Origin: Pseudomonas sp. RIT-PI-AD
Lineage (GTDB): Bacteria; Pseudomonadota; Gammaproteobacteria; Pseudomonadales; Pseudomonadaceae
NCBI RefSeq assembly: GCF_025642785.1
Contig: NZ_JANZKU010000018.1
Location: 1-64,000 of the forward strand
DNA length: 64,000 nucleotides
Reading direction: 5' to 3'
Shown here: piece by piece, positions 43,988 through 53,017 of the stretch
Numbering within the stretch: the first letter of the stretch is position 1
Layout of the letters: each line of letters begins with the position of its first letter
The notes under the pieces: model-generated
Databases searched by the model: none
Told to the model about the DNA's origin: nothing
Seen by the model: only the letters and a program-made list of their open reading frames with translations
Made by a program: the position numbers and the translations under genes

Positions 43988-44812
43988 ATGTCCGAATTCG
44001 ATGAGCCCCTGTCCGCCACCCGCGTGGCCCAGGAACAGTTGCACGGGCCCGATCTGGGCAGTGCCGAACGTACCCTTTCGTTGCTCGGCGGCAGCGCCCT
44101 GCTGTTCAACGGCCTGCGCGACGGCGGCGCCGCCGGCCTGGTGCAGGCCGGCCTCGGCGCGCTGCTCGCCTGGCGCGGCGCCAGCGGCCGGTGCCGGGTG
44201 AAACGCGCCCTCAACCCGACACCCTGGGAAAGTCGCCTTCAGCAGCAATACGGCTGGAGCAACATCGAAGCGCTGAGCCGCAGCGTGACCATCGCCAAGC
44301 CGCGCAGCGAGGTCTATGCCTGCCTCGCCGAGCCCGCCCGGCTGGCCCCGGTCCTGGCCGGCGTGGAGGCGATCGAGACCCTCGAGGACGGGCGCCTGCG
44401 CTGGACCTTCGGCGCTCCGCTGGGCAAGACCTTCCAGGTGATCAGCCGATTGGAGGACAGCCGCCAGGACGAACGCCTGGTGTGGGTCACCGAGGAAACC
44501 CGCTGGCTGCCGCACCGCTGCACCCTGACCTTCGGCGATGCGCCCCATGGACGCGGCACCGAGATCAAGGCGGTGCTCGCCTGCGAACCGCCGGCCGGCC
44601 GCGCCGGCTATGCCGCGGCCGCGCTGCTGGGCCGGGTTTCCGGCCACGCGCTGCTGCGCGAGCTGCGCCGGCTCAAGCAGTTCCTGGAAACCGGCGAAGT
44701 GCCCTCGGCCGACCTGCGCGCGCGACAGCCCCAGGACGAGGACCCGGACGACGCACCCGGCCTGAACCGGGAGCGGCCGGATTCGGCCTTCGTCGGGGAG
44801 GGCGCACGATGA
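43988..44812 (+). CDS. SRPBCC (cyclase/dehydrase) superfamily protein with membrane segment
   Basis: A 274-residue protein. Residues ~30-58 are Gly/Ala/Leu-rich and may span the membrane as in DUF2892-type headers; residues ~98-235 resemble the polyketide-cyclase/START fold (S-R-S-V-T-I-A-K-P-R-S-E-V-Y, W-T-F-G-A-P-L-G-K, G-T-E-I-K-A-V-L). The C-terminus is acidic and disordered. A strong ribosome site (AAGGAGA) precedes it, and the stop overlaps the alcohol dehydrogenase by four bases, so they form a pair inserted between sbcD and sbcC. The ligand is unknown. Confidence 0.8.
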   Translation: MSEFDEPLSATRVAQEQLHGPDLGSAERTLSLLGGSALLFNGLRDGGAAGLVQAGLGALLAWRGASGRCRVKRALNPTPWESRLQQQYGWSNIEALSRSVTIAKPRSEVYACLAEPARLAPVLAGVEAIETLEDGRLRWTFGAPLGKTFQVISRLEDSRQDERLVWVTEETRWLPHRCTLTFGDAPHGRGTEIKAVLACEPPAGRAGYAAAALLGRVSGHALLRELRRLKQFLETGEVPSADLRARQPQDEDPDDAPGLNRERPDSAFVGEGAR

Positions 44813-45978
44813 GAGCCCTGACCTGGCAAGCCCCCAACCGGCTGCAAGTGGACACCGTGCCGGACCCGAGCATCGTCAACCCGCGCGACGTGATCCTGCG
44901 GGTGATCATGTCCTCGGTCTGCGGCTCCGACCTGCACCTGCTGGGCGGCTACGTGCCGGCGATGAAGCCGGGCGACATCATCGGCCACGAGTTCCTCGGC
45001 GAGGTGGTGGAGACCGGCTCGGCGATCACCGGTTTCGCCAAGGGCGACCGGGTGATCAGCATTTCCATCATCGGCTGCGGCGACTGCGAGCACTGCAAGC
45101 GCAGCGACTTCTCCTGCTGCGACAACTCCAACCCGAACCCGCAAGCCACCGACCTCGCCTACGGCCAGCCGTGCTGCGGAATCATCGGCTACAGCCACGC
45201 CTTCGGCGGCTACGCCGGCAGCCACGCCACCTACGTGCGCGTGCCCTATGCCGACGTCAACCTGTTCAAGGTGCCCGACGGGGTCAGCGACCAGCAGGCG
45301 GTGTTCGTCTCCGATGCCGCGCCGACCGGCTACTACGCCGCCGACATCGCCGATATCCAGCCGGGCGACACCGTGGCGGTATGGGGCTGCGGCGGGGTGG
45401 GCCAGATGGCGATCCGCAGCGCCTACCTGCTCGGCGCGGAACGGGTGATCGGCATCGACCGCTTCCCCGAGCGCCTGGAACTGGCCGAGCGCAAGGCCGG
45501 GGCGATCCCGCTGAACTACGAGACCACCAACGTGCACGAGGCGCTGCTGGAGCTCACCGGCGGGCGCGGCCCGGACCGCTGCATCGACTGCGTGGGCATG
45601 GAGGCCCACGGCACCGAGCTGGACTACGCCTACGACAAGACTAAGCAGATGCTGCGCCTGCACACCGAGCGCGGCAACGTGCTGCGCCAGGCCATCCGCG
45701 CCTGCCGCAAGGGCGGCACGGTGTCGGTGATCGGCGTCTACGGCGGGCTGCTGGACAAGTTCCCGATGGGCGCCATCGTCAACAAGGCGCTGACCCTGCG
45801 CTCCGGCCAGCAACCCGGGCAGCGCTATGCCGAGCGGCTGTTCGAGCACATCCGCAAGGGCGAGCTGGACCCCGCCTACCTGCTCACCCACCCGATGAGC
45901 CTCGAGCAGGCCCCGGAAGGCTACCGGTTGTTCAAGGAGAAATCCGAGGGCTGCCTGCGCGCGGTGTTCACCCCCTGA
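44809..45978 (+). CDS. Zinc-dependent alcohol dehydrogenase (formaldehyde dehydrogenase-like)
   Basis: A 389-residue MDR enzyme. Catalytic zinc ligands lie in S-S-V-C-G-S-D-L-H and I-G-H-E-F; the structural zinc cysteines are in G-C-G-D-C-E-H-C-K with a following C-C; the Rossmann loop is W-G-C-G-G-V-G-Q. The long segment N-P-N-P-Q-A-T-D-L-A-Y-G-Q-P-C-C resembles glutathione-independent formaldehyde-dehydrogenase-like members. It is translationally coupled to the SRPBCC gene. The true substrate is unknown. Confidence 0.9.
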   Translation: MRALTWQAPNRLQVDTVPDPSIVNPRDVILRVIMSSVCGSDLHLLGGYVPAMKPGDIIGHEFLGEVVETGSAITGFAKGDRVISISIIGCGDCEHCKRSDFSCCDNSNPNPQATDLAYGQPCCGIIGYSHAFGGYAGSHATYVRVPYADVNLFKVPDGVSDQQAVFVSDAAPTGYYAADIADIQPGDTVAVWGCGGVGQMAIRSAYLLGAERVIGIDRFPERLELAERKAGAIPLNYETTNVHEALLELTGGRGPDRCIDCVGMEAHGTELDYAYDKTKQMLRLHTERGNVLRQAIRACRKGGTVSVIGVYGGLLDKFPMGAIVNKALTLRSGQQPGQRYAERLFEHIRKGELDPAYLLTHPMSLEQAPEGYRLFKEKSEGCLRAVFTP

Positions 45979-46062
45979 AGCCCGCCGGGCCGTCGCGCGC
46001 GGCGGCCCCGGCGTCCACCGGCTTGGGCTAGGATAGGCGCCTTTCCCCGCAGCCCGTGGCCC

Positions 46063-49000
46063 ATGAAAATCCTCTCCCTGCGCCTGAAGAACCTCAATTC
46101 GCTCAAGGGCGAATGGAAGATCGACTTCACCGCCGAGCCCTTTCGCGACAACGGCCTGTTCGCCATCACCGGACCCACCGGGGCGGGCAAGACCACCCTG
46201 CTCGACGCCATCTGCCTGGCGCTCTACCACCGTACGCCGCGGATGAACGTGCTCTCCGCCACCAGCAACGAACTGATGACCCGGCATTGCGCCGACTGCC
46301 TGGCGGAAGTCGAGTTCGAGGTGCGCGGCCAGGGGTATCGCGCCTTCTGGAGCCAGCGTCGCGCCCGCGACAAGGCCGACGGCGCGCTGCAACCGGCCAA
46401 GGCCGAGCTGGCCCACCTGGACGGGCGGATCATCTGCGACCGCCTCGGCGACAAGCCGCGGGAAGTGGAGCGCCTGACCGGGCTCGACTTCGCCCGTTTC
46501 ACCCGCTCCATGCTGCTGGCCCAGGGCGGTTTCGCCGCGTTCCTCGAGGCCGATGCGCGCAGCCGCGCCGAGCTGCTGGAGCAACTGACCGGCACCGACA
46601 TCTACGGGCGGATCTCCCAGCGCGTGTTCGAGCGCGCCCGCGAGGTGCGCGAAGCGCTGGACCAGTTGCGCGCCCGCGCCGAAGGGGTGGAGCTGCTTGG
46701 CGACGAACAACGCGCGGCCCTGCTCGAGGAACGCGAACGCCTGGAGCGAGAAGAGACGGCGCTGCGCGAACAACTGGCGGAGGCCACGGCGCAGCGCCAG
46801 TGGCGCGCCGACCTGGCCGCCGGCGAGGCGCGCCAGCGCGCCGCGGCGGAGGACGAACGCTTGGCCGGGCAGGCACTGGCCGAGGCCGCCGATGACCTGC
46901 AACGGCTCGCCGCCAGCGCGCCGGCGGCGCGCCTGCAACCGCTGCATCGCGCGTGGCAGGCCGCCGAACGGGAAGGGGCGGCGACCCAGCGGAGGCTCCA
47001 CGAGCTGCTCGGCGAGCGCGAGCGGGTCGGCGAAACCGCCCGCGCCAGCCTGGGGCGCGCGCAAGCGGCCGCGGGTCGCCTCGCGGAAGCCGCACAGGCT
47101 GCGGCGCGGGACCTGGACCGGCAGCGCCAGGCCTTGCACAGCCAGCTCGCCGATCAGCCCCAGCAGGCGCTGCTGCTGGAACGCCTCAGCGGTTGGCGCA
47201 ACCGTTTCGCCGCCCGCGATGCCGGGACGGCGACGATCGCCGGCCTCCAGGCCCGCCAGCGCGACGCCGCCCATGCCCTGCACGCCGCCGGCGAGGCGCT
47301 CGCCGCCCGCCAGCGCGCCCTGGACGGTGCGCGTACCGCGCTGGAGCCGGCACGGCATGCCGAGGCCGAACTGCAACGGGACTGGCGGCACACCCTGGGC
47401 GAGCGCAGCGAAGCGGACTGGCGCGCCGACTGGCAGGACCTGCACGGCCGTGGGCAAGCCCTGGAGCGCCTGCAGCAACTCGGCGAGCGCCGCCGCGAGC
47501 TGGAGACGACGCTCGCCCGGCGCGAAGCGGCCCTGGCCGAGCGGCAACGCCAGCAGGCGGCGAAGAACACCGAACTGGCGACCCTGCGCGAGCGCTATCG
47601 GGCGGTGCAGCAGCAAGTCCGCGACAAGGAAAAGCTGCTCGAACAGGAGCAGCGCATCCAGGCCCTGGAACACTATCGCGCGCAACTCCGGCCCGGCGAG
47701 GCCTGCCCCCTGTGCGGCGCCCAGGACCATCCGGCGATCGCCGCCTACGCGGCGCTGGACGTCTCCGCGACGCGGCGCGAGCTGGAGGCGGCCAAGGCCG
47801 AACGCGAGACCCTGGGCGAGCGCGGCCAGGAGTTGAAGGGCGAGGCGGAGCGCCTGGACGAGCAGGTCCGGCAGCTGGCCGCCCAGCTCGACGAAGGGCG
47901 CCAGCAGAGCGCGGAGCTCGACCAGGCCTGGCAGCGGGAAACCCGGGCGCTCGACCTGTCCCTCGCCGACGACGACGCGCTCGCCGCGTACCGCGCGCGG
48001 CATGCCGAGGCGCTGGCGACGGCGCAGGCCACCCTGGAAGCCCTCGACGCCCATAAGCGGAGTCTGGAAGCGGCGCGCGCCACGCTGCAGGCCGCCACCA
48101 CCGCCGAGGCCGAGGCACTGCGCGCCCAGGTCCAGGCCGAGAATGCCCAGGCGCTGGCCCAAGCCGGGCTGGACGAGCTCGCCCGCCAGGTGCAGGCGGC
48201 CCAGGCCCAGCAGCAGCGGATCGAGGAGGCCCTCGCCGGCGAACTGGCGGAACTCGGCTACGCCCTGCCCGACGAGGGCGAGAGCTGGTTGCGCCAGCGC
48301 GAAGCGGACGCCGAGGCCTGGCAACGGGCCCGGGACCGTTTGCAGTCCCTGGCCGAGCGCCAGGTGCGGCTGGACACCGAGGCGGAGACCGCGCGCCAGC
48401 AGGCCGAACGCTGGCATGGGCGCTGGGCCGAGGCGGGCCGCCCCGCGTCCCCTGGCGCGGCCACGGATACCGAGGCGCCCGCGCAGGCCCTGGCCGGCGC
48501 CGAAGCACAACTGCTCGCGGCCGAGCGGCGTGATGCGCAATTGCAGGGGGAACAGCGCTCCCTGCAACGGACCCTGGAACGCCAGCACGGCGAAGCCCAG
48601 GCGGCCGCGCAGGTCTGGCAAGACGCCTTGGCCGCCAGCCCCTTCGCCGACGCAGCGGCCTTCCTCGCCGCCTGCCTGGACGAACCCGAGCGCCTGGCGC
48701 TGCAAACCCGCAAGGACGCCCTGCAGCGCACCCTCGGCGATGCCCAGGCGTTGCGCACCGCGGCCGATCAGGCCCTGGCCGCGCTCGCCGCCGCGCCGCC
48801 GACCCCCTTGTCCGCCGAGCAACTGGACGAACGCCTGCAAGGGTTGAACGCCCAGGCCCGGACCCTGACCCAGCGCCAGGGCGAGATCCGCGCGCAGCTC
48901 CAGGGCGACGATGCGCGGCGGCAGAACCAGCAGGCGCTGTTCGCCGCCCTCGTCGAGCGGCAGGGCGAGCACGAGCGCTGGTCGCAACTCAACGGCCTGA

Positions 49001-49494
49001 TCGGCTCGGCGGACGGCGCCAAGTACCGCAAGTTCGCCCAGGGGCTGACCCTGGATCACCTGATCCACCTGGCCAACCGGCGCCTGGAGCGCCTGCACGG
49101 GCGCTACCAGCTGGCGCGGCGCAACGCCGGCGAACTGGAGTTGGAAGTCATCGACACCTGGCAGGGCGACGTCGCCCGCGACACCCGTACCCTGTCCGGC
49201 GGCGAAAGCTTCCTGGTCAGCCTGGCCCTGGCCCTGGCGCTGTCCGACCTGGTCAGCCACAAGACCAGCATCGACTCGCTGTTTCTCGACGAAGGCTTCG
49301 GCACCCTCGACGGCGAGACCCTGGAAATCGCCCTGGACGCCCTGGACGCCCTCAACGCCAGCGGCAAGACCATCGGCATCATCAGCCACGTGGAGGCGCT
49401 GAAGGAGCGCATCCCGGTGCAACTCAGGGTGCACAAGTCGGTGGGCATGGGCTACAGCGCGCTGGATAGCCGCTATCGGGTCTGTGAAACCTAA
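46063..49494 (+). CDS. sbcC: Exonuclease subunit SbcC (Rad50-like)
   Basis: A 1143-residue SMC-like ATPase. Walker A G-P-T-G-A-G-K-T-T (Lys43), a long coiled coil (about residues 180-950) with the zinc hook C548-P-L-C551 in the middle, the ABC signature L-S-G-G-E-S-F-L, Walker B S-L-F-L-D-E-G-F-G-T-L-D and a D-loop are all intact. It functions with SbcD. The stop codon lies within CTAA, immediately followed by the end of an IS5-type element; as CTAA is the likely target duplication, the insertion left the C-terminus complete. Confidence 0.95.
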   Translation: MKILSLRLKNLNSLKGEWKIDFTAEPFRDNGLFAITGPTGAGKTTLLDAICLALYHRTPRMNVLSATSNELMTRHCADCLAEVEFEVRGQGYRAFWSQRRARDKADGALQPAKAELAHLDGRIICDRLGDKPREVERLTGLDFARFTRSMLLAQGGFAAFLEADARSRAELLEQLTGTDIYGRISQRVFERAREVREALDQLRARAEGVELLGDEQRAALLEERERLEREETALREQLAEATAQRQWRADLAAGEARQRAAAEDERLAGQALAEAADDLQRLAASAPAARLQPLHRAWQAAEREGAATQRRLHELLGERERVGETARASLGRAQAAAGRLAEAAQAAARDLDRQRQALHSQLADQPQQALLLERLSGWRNRFAARDAGTATIAGLQARQRDAAHALHAAGEALAARQRALDGARTALEPARHAEAELQRDWRHTLGERSEADWRADWQDLHGRGQALERLQQLGERRRELETTLARREAALAERQRQQAAKNTELATLRERYRAVQQQVRDKEKLLEQEQRIQALEHYRAQLRPGEACPLCGAQDHPAIAAYAALDVSATRRELEAAKAERETLGERGQELKGEAERLDEQVRQLAAQLDEGRQQSAELDQAWQRETRALDLSLADDDALAAYRARHAEALATAQATLEALDAHKRSLEAARATLQAATTAEAEALRAQVQAENAQALAQAGLDELARQVQAAQAQQQRIEEALAGELAELGYALPDEGESWLRQREADAEAWQRARDRLQSLAERQVRLDTEAETARQQAERWHGRWAEAGRPASPGAATDTEAPAQALAGAEAQLLAAERRDAQLQGEQRSLQRTLERQHGEAQAAAQVWQDALAASPFADAAAFLAACLDEPERLALQTRKDALQRTLGDAQALRTAADQALAALAAAPPTPLSAEQLDERLQGLNAQARTLTQRQGEIRAQLQGDDARRQNQQALFAALVERQGEHERWSQLNGLIGSADGAKYRKFAQGLTLDHLIHLANRRLERLHGRYQLARRNAGELELEVIDTWQGDVARDTRTLSGGESFLVSLALALALSDLVSHKTSIDSLFLDEGFGTLDGETLEIALDALDALNASGKTIGIISHVEALKERIPVQLRVHKSVGMGYSALDSRYRVCET

Positions 49495-50320
49495 GGAAAC
49501 CCTGAAGAAGACTTTCTGATTTTGGCAAAATATCCGGATTCTACCCATCGAGTTTGCCGATGAAGCAAATGACCTTCGCCGACGCCGAATATGCCGGCAA
49601 GCGCAAGCAGACCCGCAAGGAGTTGTTCCTGATCGAGATGGATCAGGTCGTGCCGTGGAAGGGTTCGATTGCACTGATCAAGCCGCACTACCCCAAGGGT
49701 GAAAGCGGTCGTCCGTCGTATCCGTTGATGGCGATGCTGCGGGCGCACTTGATGCAGAACTGGTTTGGCTACAGCGATCCGGCGATGGAAGAAGCGTTAT
49801 ACGAGACGACCATCCTGCGCCAGTTTGCCGGACTGAGCCTGGAGCGCATGCCGGGCGAAACGCCATTCTCAACTTCCGTCGGCTGCTGGAGAGGCATGGG
49901 CTGGCGGTCGGATTCTAGGCGTGTAAACGGCTACCTGAGTGACAAGGGGCTGTTGCTGCGCCAGGGCACCATCGTCGACGCCACACTGATCCATGCATCC
50001 AGTTCGACCAAGAACCAGGACGGCAAGCGCGATCCAGAGATGCACCAGACCAAGAAGGGTAACCAGTACTACTTCGGTATGAAGGCGCACATCGGTGTTG
50101 ATGATGAGTCGGGCCTAGTGCACACCGTGTGGGCACAGCGGCGAACGTGGCGGACATCACTCAGGTTGACAGGCTGCTGCATGGGAAGGAAAACGTGGTC
50201 GGTGCCGATGCAGGTTGCCGCGGCGTCGAGAAACGCCCTGAACATGAAGGACATGATGTCATCTGGCAAATCGCCGCTCGCCGCAGCACATATAAGAAGC
50301 TGAGTAAGCGCAGTTGCTGC
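49495..50320 (+). mobile_element. IS5-type insertion sequence remnant, 3' end missing
   Basis: It begins GGAAACCCTGAAGAAG directly after CTAA (49491-49494), which fits the YTAR target preference of IS5 elements. It contains one degraded transposase gene. No matching inverted repeat is found to the right; similarity to the transposase stops near 50320, so the right end has been deleted. The adjoining sequence to the right is AT-rich. Confidence 0.7.
49560..50320 (+). pseudogene. IS5 family transposase, frameshifted and truncated
   Basis: The protein is recognisable from K-Q-M-T-F-A-D-A-E-Y and W-F-G-Y-S-D-P-A-M-E-E-A-L-Y to T-I-V-D-A-T-L-I-H, K-G-N-Q-Y-Y-F-G-M-K-A-H-I-G-V-D and V-I-W-Q-I-A-A-R-R-S. 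A missing base near 49862 (expected R-M-P-x-E-T-T-I-L-N-F), a compensating change near 49915 that meets an in-frame TAG, and another missing base near 50130 disrupt the frame. The C-terminal ~60 residues, including the final catalytic Glu region, are absent. The element cannot move by itself. Confidence 0.8.
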
Positions 50321-50491
50321 TCACAGCTTTCAAAACGGCGGGACTGAAATCGGCTAGAAATACATGGCTACTTCAGGCCATCCTTAAGCCTAGAAGAAGG
50401 TTAAATGTTATTGCTGTTTTTGAATTGGCTCACTATTTGGTATCGAGCATTGATGTATGATTATTATCGTTAATATTCTGGGGATTGATGT

Positions 50492-51388
50492 ATGCTGGGT
50501 TTTGAGACATCTCTAAATGCTCAGTTTCAGCGTCAGAAAATAGATGCTCGTTTCCGCATGGAGCCTTTGTTTTCTGCTATAGATAAAGATCCTGAGCTGA
50601 TTGGTTCTGGGGTGATTTATATTGACTCCGATTACCAGGTATATAGATTGCGTGAGTTTCGTTCTATCTGCAGTCGGGCGCCAAAAAATATTATCATACG
50701 TGAAGTGAGTGTTTCTGCTCCTGTATCTCAGGTAGTGGCGGAAATTTCAAATAGTGCTCGAGAGTCAAGAGTCATAAAGGAGGCAATAAGTATGTCTCTT
50801 TCTTGTACTGGTGCCGTTGTATCATGGCTGGCTATGATAGCTGGCGGTGTAGGCACGCCATTCACAATGGGAACAAGCACAGCTTTAATGTATTTAGGAA
50901 TGGCTAGTGCTGCGGCCAGTACAGCTCAATGCTTAGCCGGTGGGCTTAGAACTTACCAGGAGGCGATAGGAGACTCAGGATTCAATACCTGGTTAGATAG
51001 CGAGGATTGGTATACCAATACTATGTTATGTTTGGATTCTTTGTCATTAGCATCTGCTGCTGGCAGTTATGCTTCGTTGGGGCGGCAACTTATAATATTG
51101 AAGCATAGTACGGGGAGGGGCTGGCGATCTATTTTAGACGGTCTCAATAAGCATGAGCGTTACAAGCTGACAAGGGAAATGTTGAAAATTCAACACCCTA
51201 ATATGAGTTTGCAAACTTTGAAAATGAGACAAACTATGAATCAGTTGCCTAGAGCTTATTCTGCTCCCCAACTAAGGGCAACTACTCGATCCCTCATCGT
51301 TGATGCTGTTGCGGCTAGCCTGTCAGTGGCGGGGAGTACCTATGCCGGGTCTGTTAAGTTATTAATTGGTTTGGCGGTAGAACAGTGA
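50492..51388 (+). CDS. AT-rich membrane-associated protein, candidate pore-forming toxin
   Basis: A 298-residue protein of unknown family, strikingly AT-rich against its surroundings. Residues ~1-95 are polar; residues ~98-157 form a Gly/Ala/Ser-rich hydrophobic block (V-S-W-L-A-M-I-A-G-G-V-G-T, then L-G-M-A-S-A-A-A-S) that could be a glycine-zipper hairpin; a second hydrophobic stretch (~190-205) and a C-terminal one (~272-296) follow. No Sec signal is visible. Its stop overlaps the next gene (GTGA), which encodes a multi-span membrane protein, as in toxin-immunity pairs. An 11-bp direct repeat (50449 and 50484) covers the start region. The function is inferred from architecture only. Confidence 0.6.
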   Translation: MLGFETSLNAQFQRQKIDARFRMEPLFSAIDKDPELIGSGVIYIDSDYQVYRLREFRSICSRAPKNIIIREVSVSAPVSQVVAEISNSARESRVIKEAISMSLSCTGAVVSWLAMIAGGVGTPFTMGTSTALMYLGMASAAASTAQCLAGGLRTYQEAIGDSGFNTWLDSEDWYTNTMLCLDSLSLASAAGSYASLGRQLIILKHSTGRGWRSILDGLNKHERYKLTREMLKIQHPNMSLQTLKMRQTMNQLPRAYSAPQLRATTRSLIVDAVAASLSVAGSTYAGSVKLLIGLAVEQ

Positions 51389-52002
51389 GAAACCATTTGG
51401 AAATTCCGCTCGCTACGCTATTGATGCGTTATTTTCCGCTGTTCTTCTGTTCCCTGTTGCTGACGCTGTTCAGCCTGGCGGGGAGTTGCGTGCTGGTGGG
51501 CCGCTTCCTGCGCGGATGGCTGGTGCCGGGGAGCGGCTACGGCGCGGCGGACGTCTTGATTCCCCTCGCCCTAGGACAGGTGATCGTGGTGTGCAAAGTG
51601 CTCATGGTACGCGGTTTCCGGCTGTTTCTCTGGCCGCTGGTGGCCCTGCTGCTGGCATGCTTCATGGCGTCGTCGACGGTGCTGATCGGGCGCGCCCTGT
51701 TCGATGTCCCGGGCGGCGTCGGGCTGTGGGAGCTCTCGGCGCTGGCGATGCCGCTGCTGGCGCTGGCGATGCTCCATTCGCGGCGCTACCAAGAGGCGCG
51801 CGCATTGTTCGCGTTCCGCCGCCACGAGCGTCAGGCGCTTGCCAATCCAGGTACTGTCCACCGGCCGCAACCGCCGGCGTTCCTGAACAACCTGGTCGAG
51901 CGCACGCCTCCAGGCGGGCATCCGCGGGATCGTTGGATAATCGGTGGGCTGCTCGTGCTGTCCTTCGCCGCCTTGGTCGCAAAGGCCTGGGGGCCTTTTT
52001 AG
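51385..52002 (+). CDS. Multi-span membrane protein, candidate immunity partner
   Basis: A 205-residue protein with four probable membrane helices (about residues 12-37, 52-72, 76-98 and 105-125) and one near the C-terminus (~185-203), separated by a basic cytoplasmic-type segment (R-R-Y-Q-E-A-R-A-L-F-A-F-R-R-H). The start is GTG at 51385, within the stop of the upstream AT-rich gene. From about 51460 the composition returns to host-like GC. An inner-membrane protein behind a possible pore former suits an immunity role, but no family is recognised. Confidence 0.6.
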   Translation: MRNHLEIPLATLLMRYFPLFFCSLLLTLFSLAGSCVLVGRFLRGWLVPGSGYGAADVLIPLALGQVIVVCKVLMVRGFRLFLWPLVALLLACFMASSTVLIGRALFDVPGGVGLWELSALAMPLLALAMLHSRRYQEARALFAFRRHERQALANPGTVHRPQPPAFLNNLVERTPPGGHPRDRWIIGGLLVLSFAALVAKAWGPF

Positions 52003-52165
52003 GGAGCGCGAAGGGCGCGGCCGGCTGGTCCACGCGGCGCAAAAACCAGTCTTCCCAGCCGGCCCGCAGCGCCGAGTGCAGCACTTTTCGCGGGTGGCCC
52101 TGGGACGACCCAACCCAGCCACGCCCAGGCGCTCGAAGCCAACGGCAGGGCGCCACGGCGGCGCG

Positions 52166-53017
52166 TCAGCCGGTGCGGAAGACCAGCGCCAGGCCGCCGA
52201 GGATCGCCGCCATGCCCAGCAGGCTCAGGCCTGACAGCGGATTGCCGAGCAGCAGATAGTCCAGCAGGGCGGTCACGCCGGGCACCAGATAGAACAGGCT
52301 GGTGACGTTGACCAGGCTGCCGGCCTGGATCAGCCGGTACAGCAGCAGGGTCGCCGCCACCGAGATCACCAGGGCCAGCCACAGCAGCGGCAGGATGAAG
52401 CCCAGGCTCGCCTCGGCGTGCAGCGGCTGGAAGGGCGCGAAGGCCGCGCAGAGCAGCAGGCTCACCGCGTACTGCAGCGGCAGCACCCGCAGCGGCGGCT
52501 GGCTCAGGCCTTTCTGCAGGATCGCGCCGAAGGTCATGGCCAGCAGGGCGAGCAGGGCCCAGAGCATGCCGGCCAGGGAAAACCGCGCCAGGCCGATGCT
52601 CTGCCACACCACCAGGGTCAGGCCGCCCAGGGCCAGCGCCAAGCCCAGGCCACGGCGCCAGGAATAGCGGCGCTCGAACAGCAGCAGGGTGAGGATCGGC
52701 TGCACGCCCAGCAGGGTGGCGAGCACCCCCGGGGTGATGCCGTGGTCCAGGGCCAGCAGGTAACCGATCTGGTAGCCGCCGACCAGCGACAGGCCGGTCA
52801 GCGCGACCCGCCAGCGGGTGCCCGGCTCGGGCAGCCAGCGCCGCGGCGAACGGCGGATGATCAGCAGCGCGACCAGGGCAAGGGCCAGGCGCAGCAGGAG
52901 GAAGGCGAAGGCCGACGCGTGGTCGAGCCCCCATTTGGCGAAGATCGCCCCGCTGCTCCAGAGCAGCACGAACAGCAGGGTCGTCCCGTGGGCGGACGCG
53001 AGTTTGCTAAAGGACAT
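52166..53017 (-). CDS. EamA/DMT family transporter
   Basis: A 283-residue membrane protein with ten predicted helices arranged as two EamA repeats (S-S-G-A-I-F-A-K-W-G-L-D-H in the first; L-L-L-Y-R-L-I-Q-A-G-S-L-V-N-V-T-S-L-F-Y in the second). These drug/metabolite transporters export amino acids or small metabolites; the substrate here is not known. The ATG at 53017 begins the first helix correctly. Confidence 0.9.
   Translation of the reverse strand: MSFSKLASAHGTTLLFVLLWSSGAIFAKWGLDHASAFAFLLLRLALALVALLIIRRSPRRWLPEPGTRWRVALTGLSLVGGYQIGYLLALDHGITPGVLATLLGVQPILTLLLFERRYSWRRGLGLALALGGLTLVVWQSIGLARFSLAGMLWALLALLAMTFGAILQKGLSQPPLRVLPLQYAVSLLLCAAFAPFQPLHAEASLGFILPLLWLALVISVAATLLLYRLIQAGSLVNVTSLFYLVPGVTALLDYLLLGNPLSGLSLLGMAAILGGLALVFRTG

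Noticed and set aside
44608-49674. A 1688-codon open frame antisense to sbcC and neighbours
   Set aside because: It has no domain features and a composition that mirrors the complementary strand of a coiled-coil gene; this is a normal artefact of high GC where stop codons are rare.
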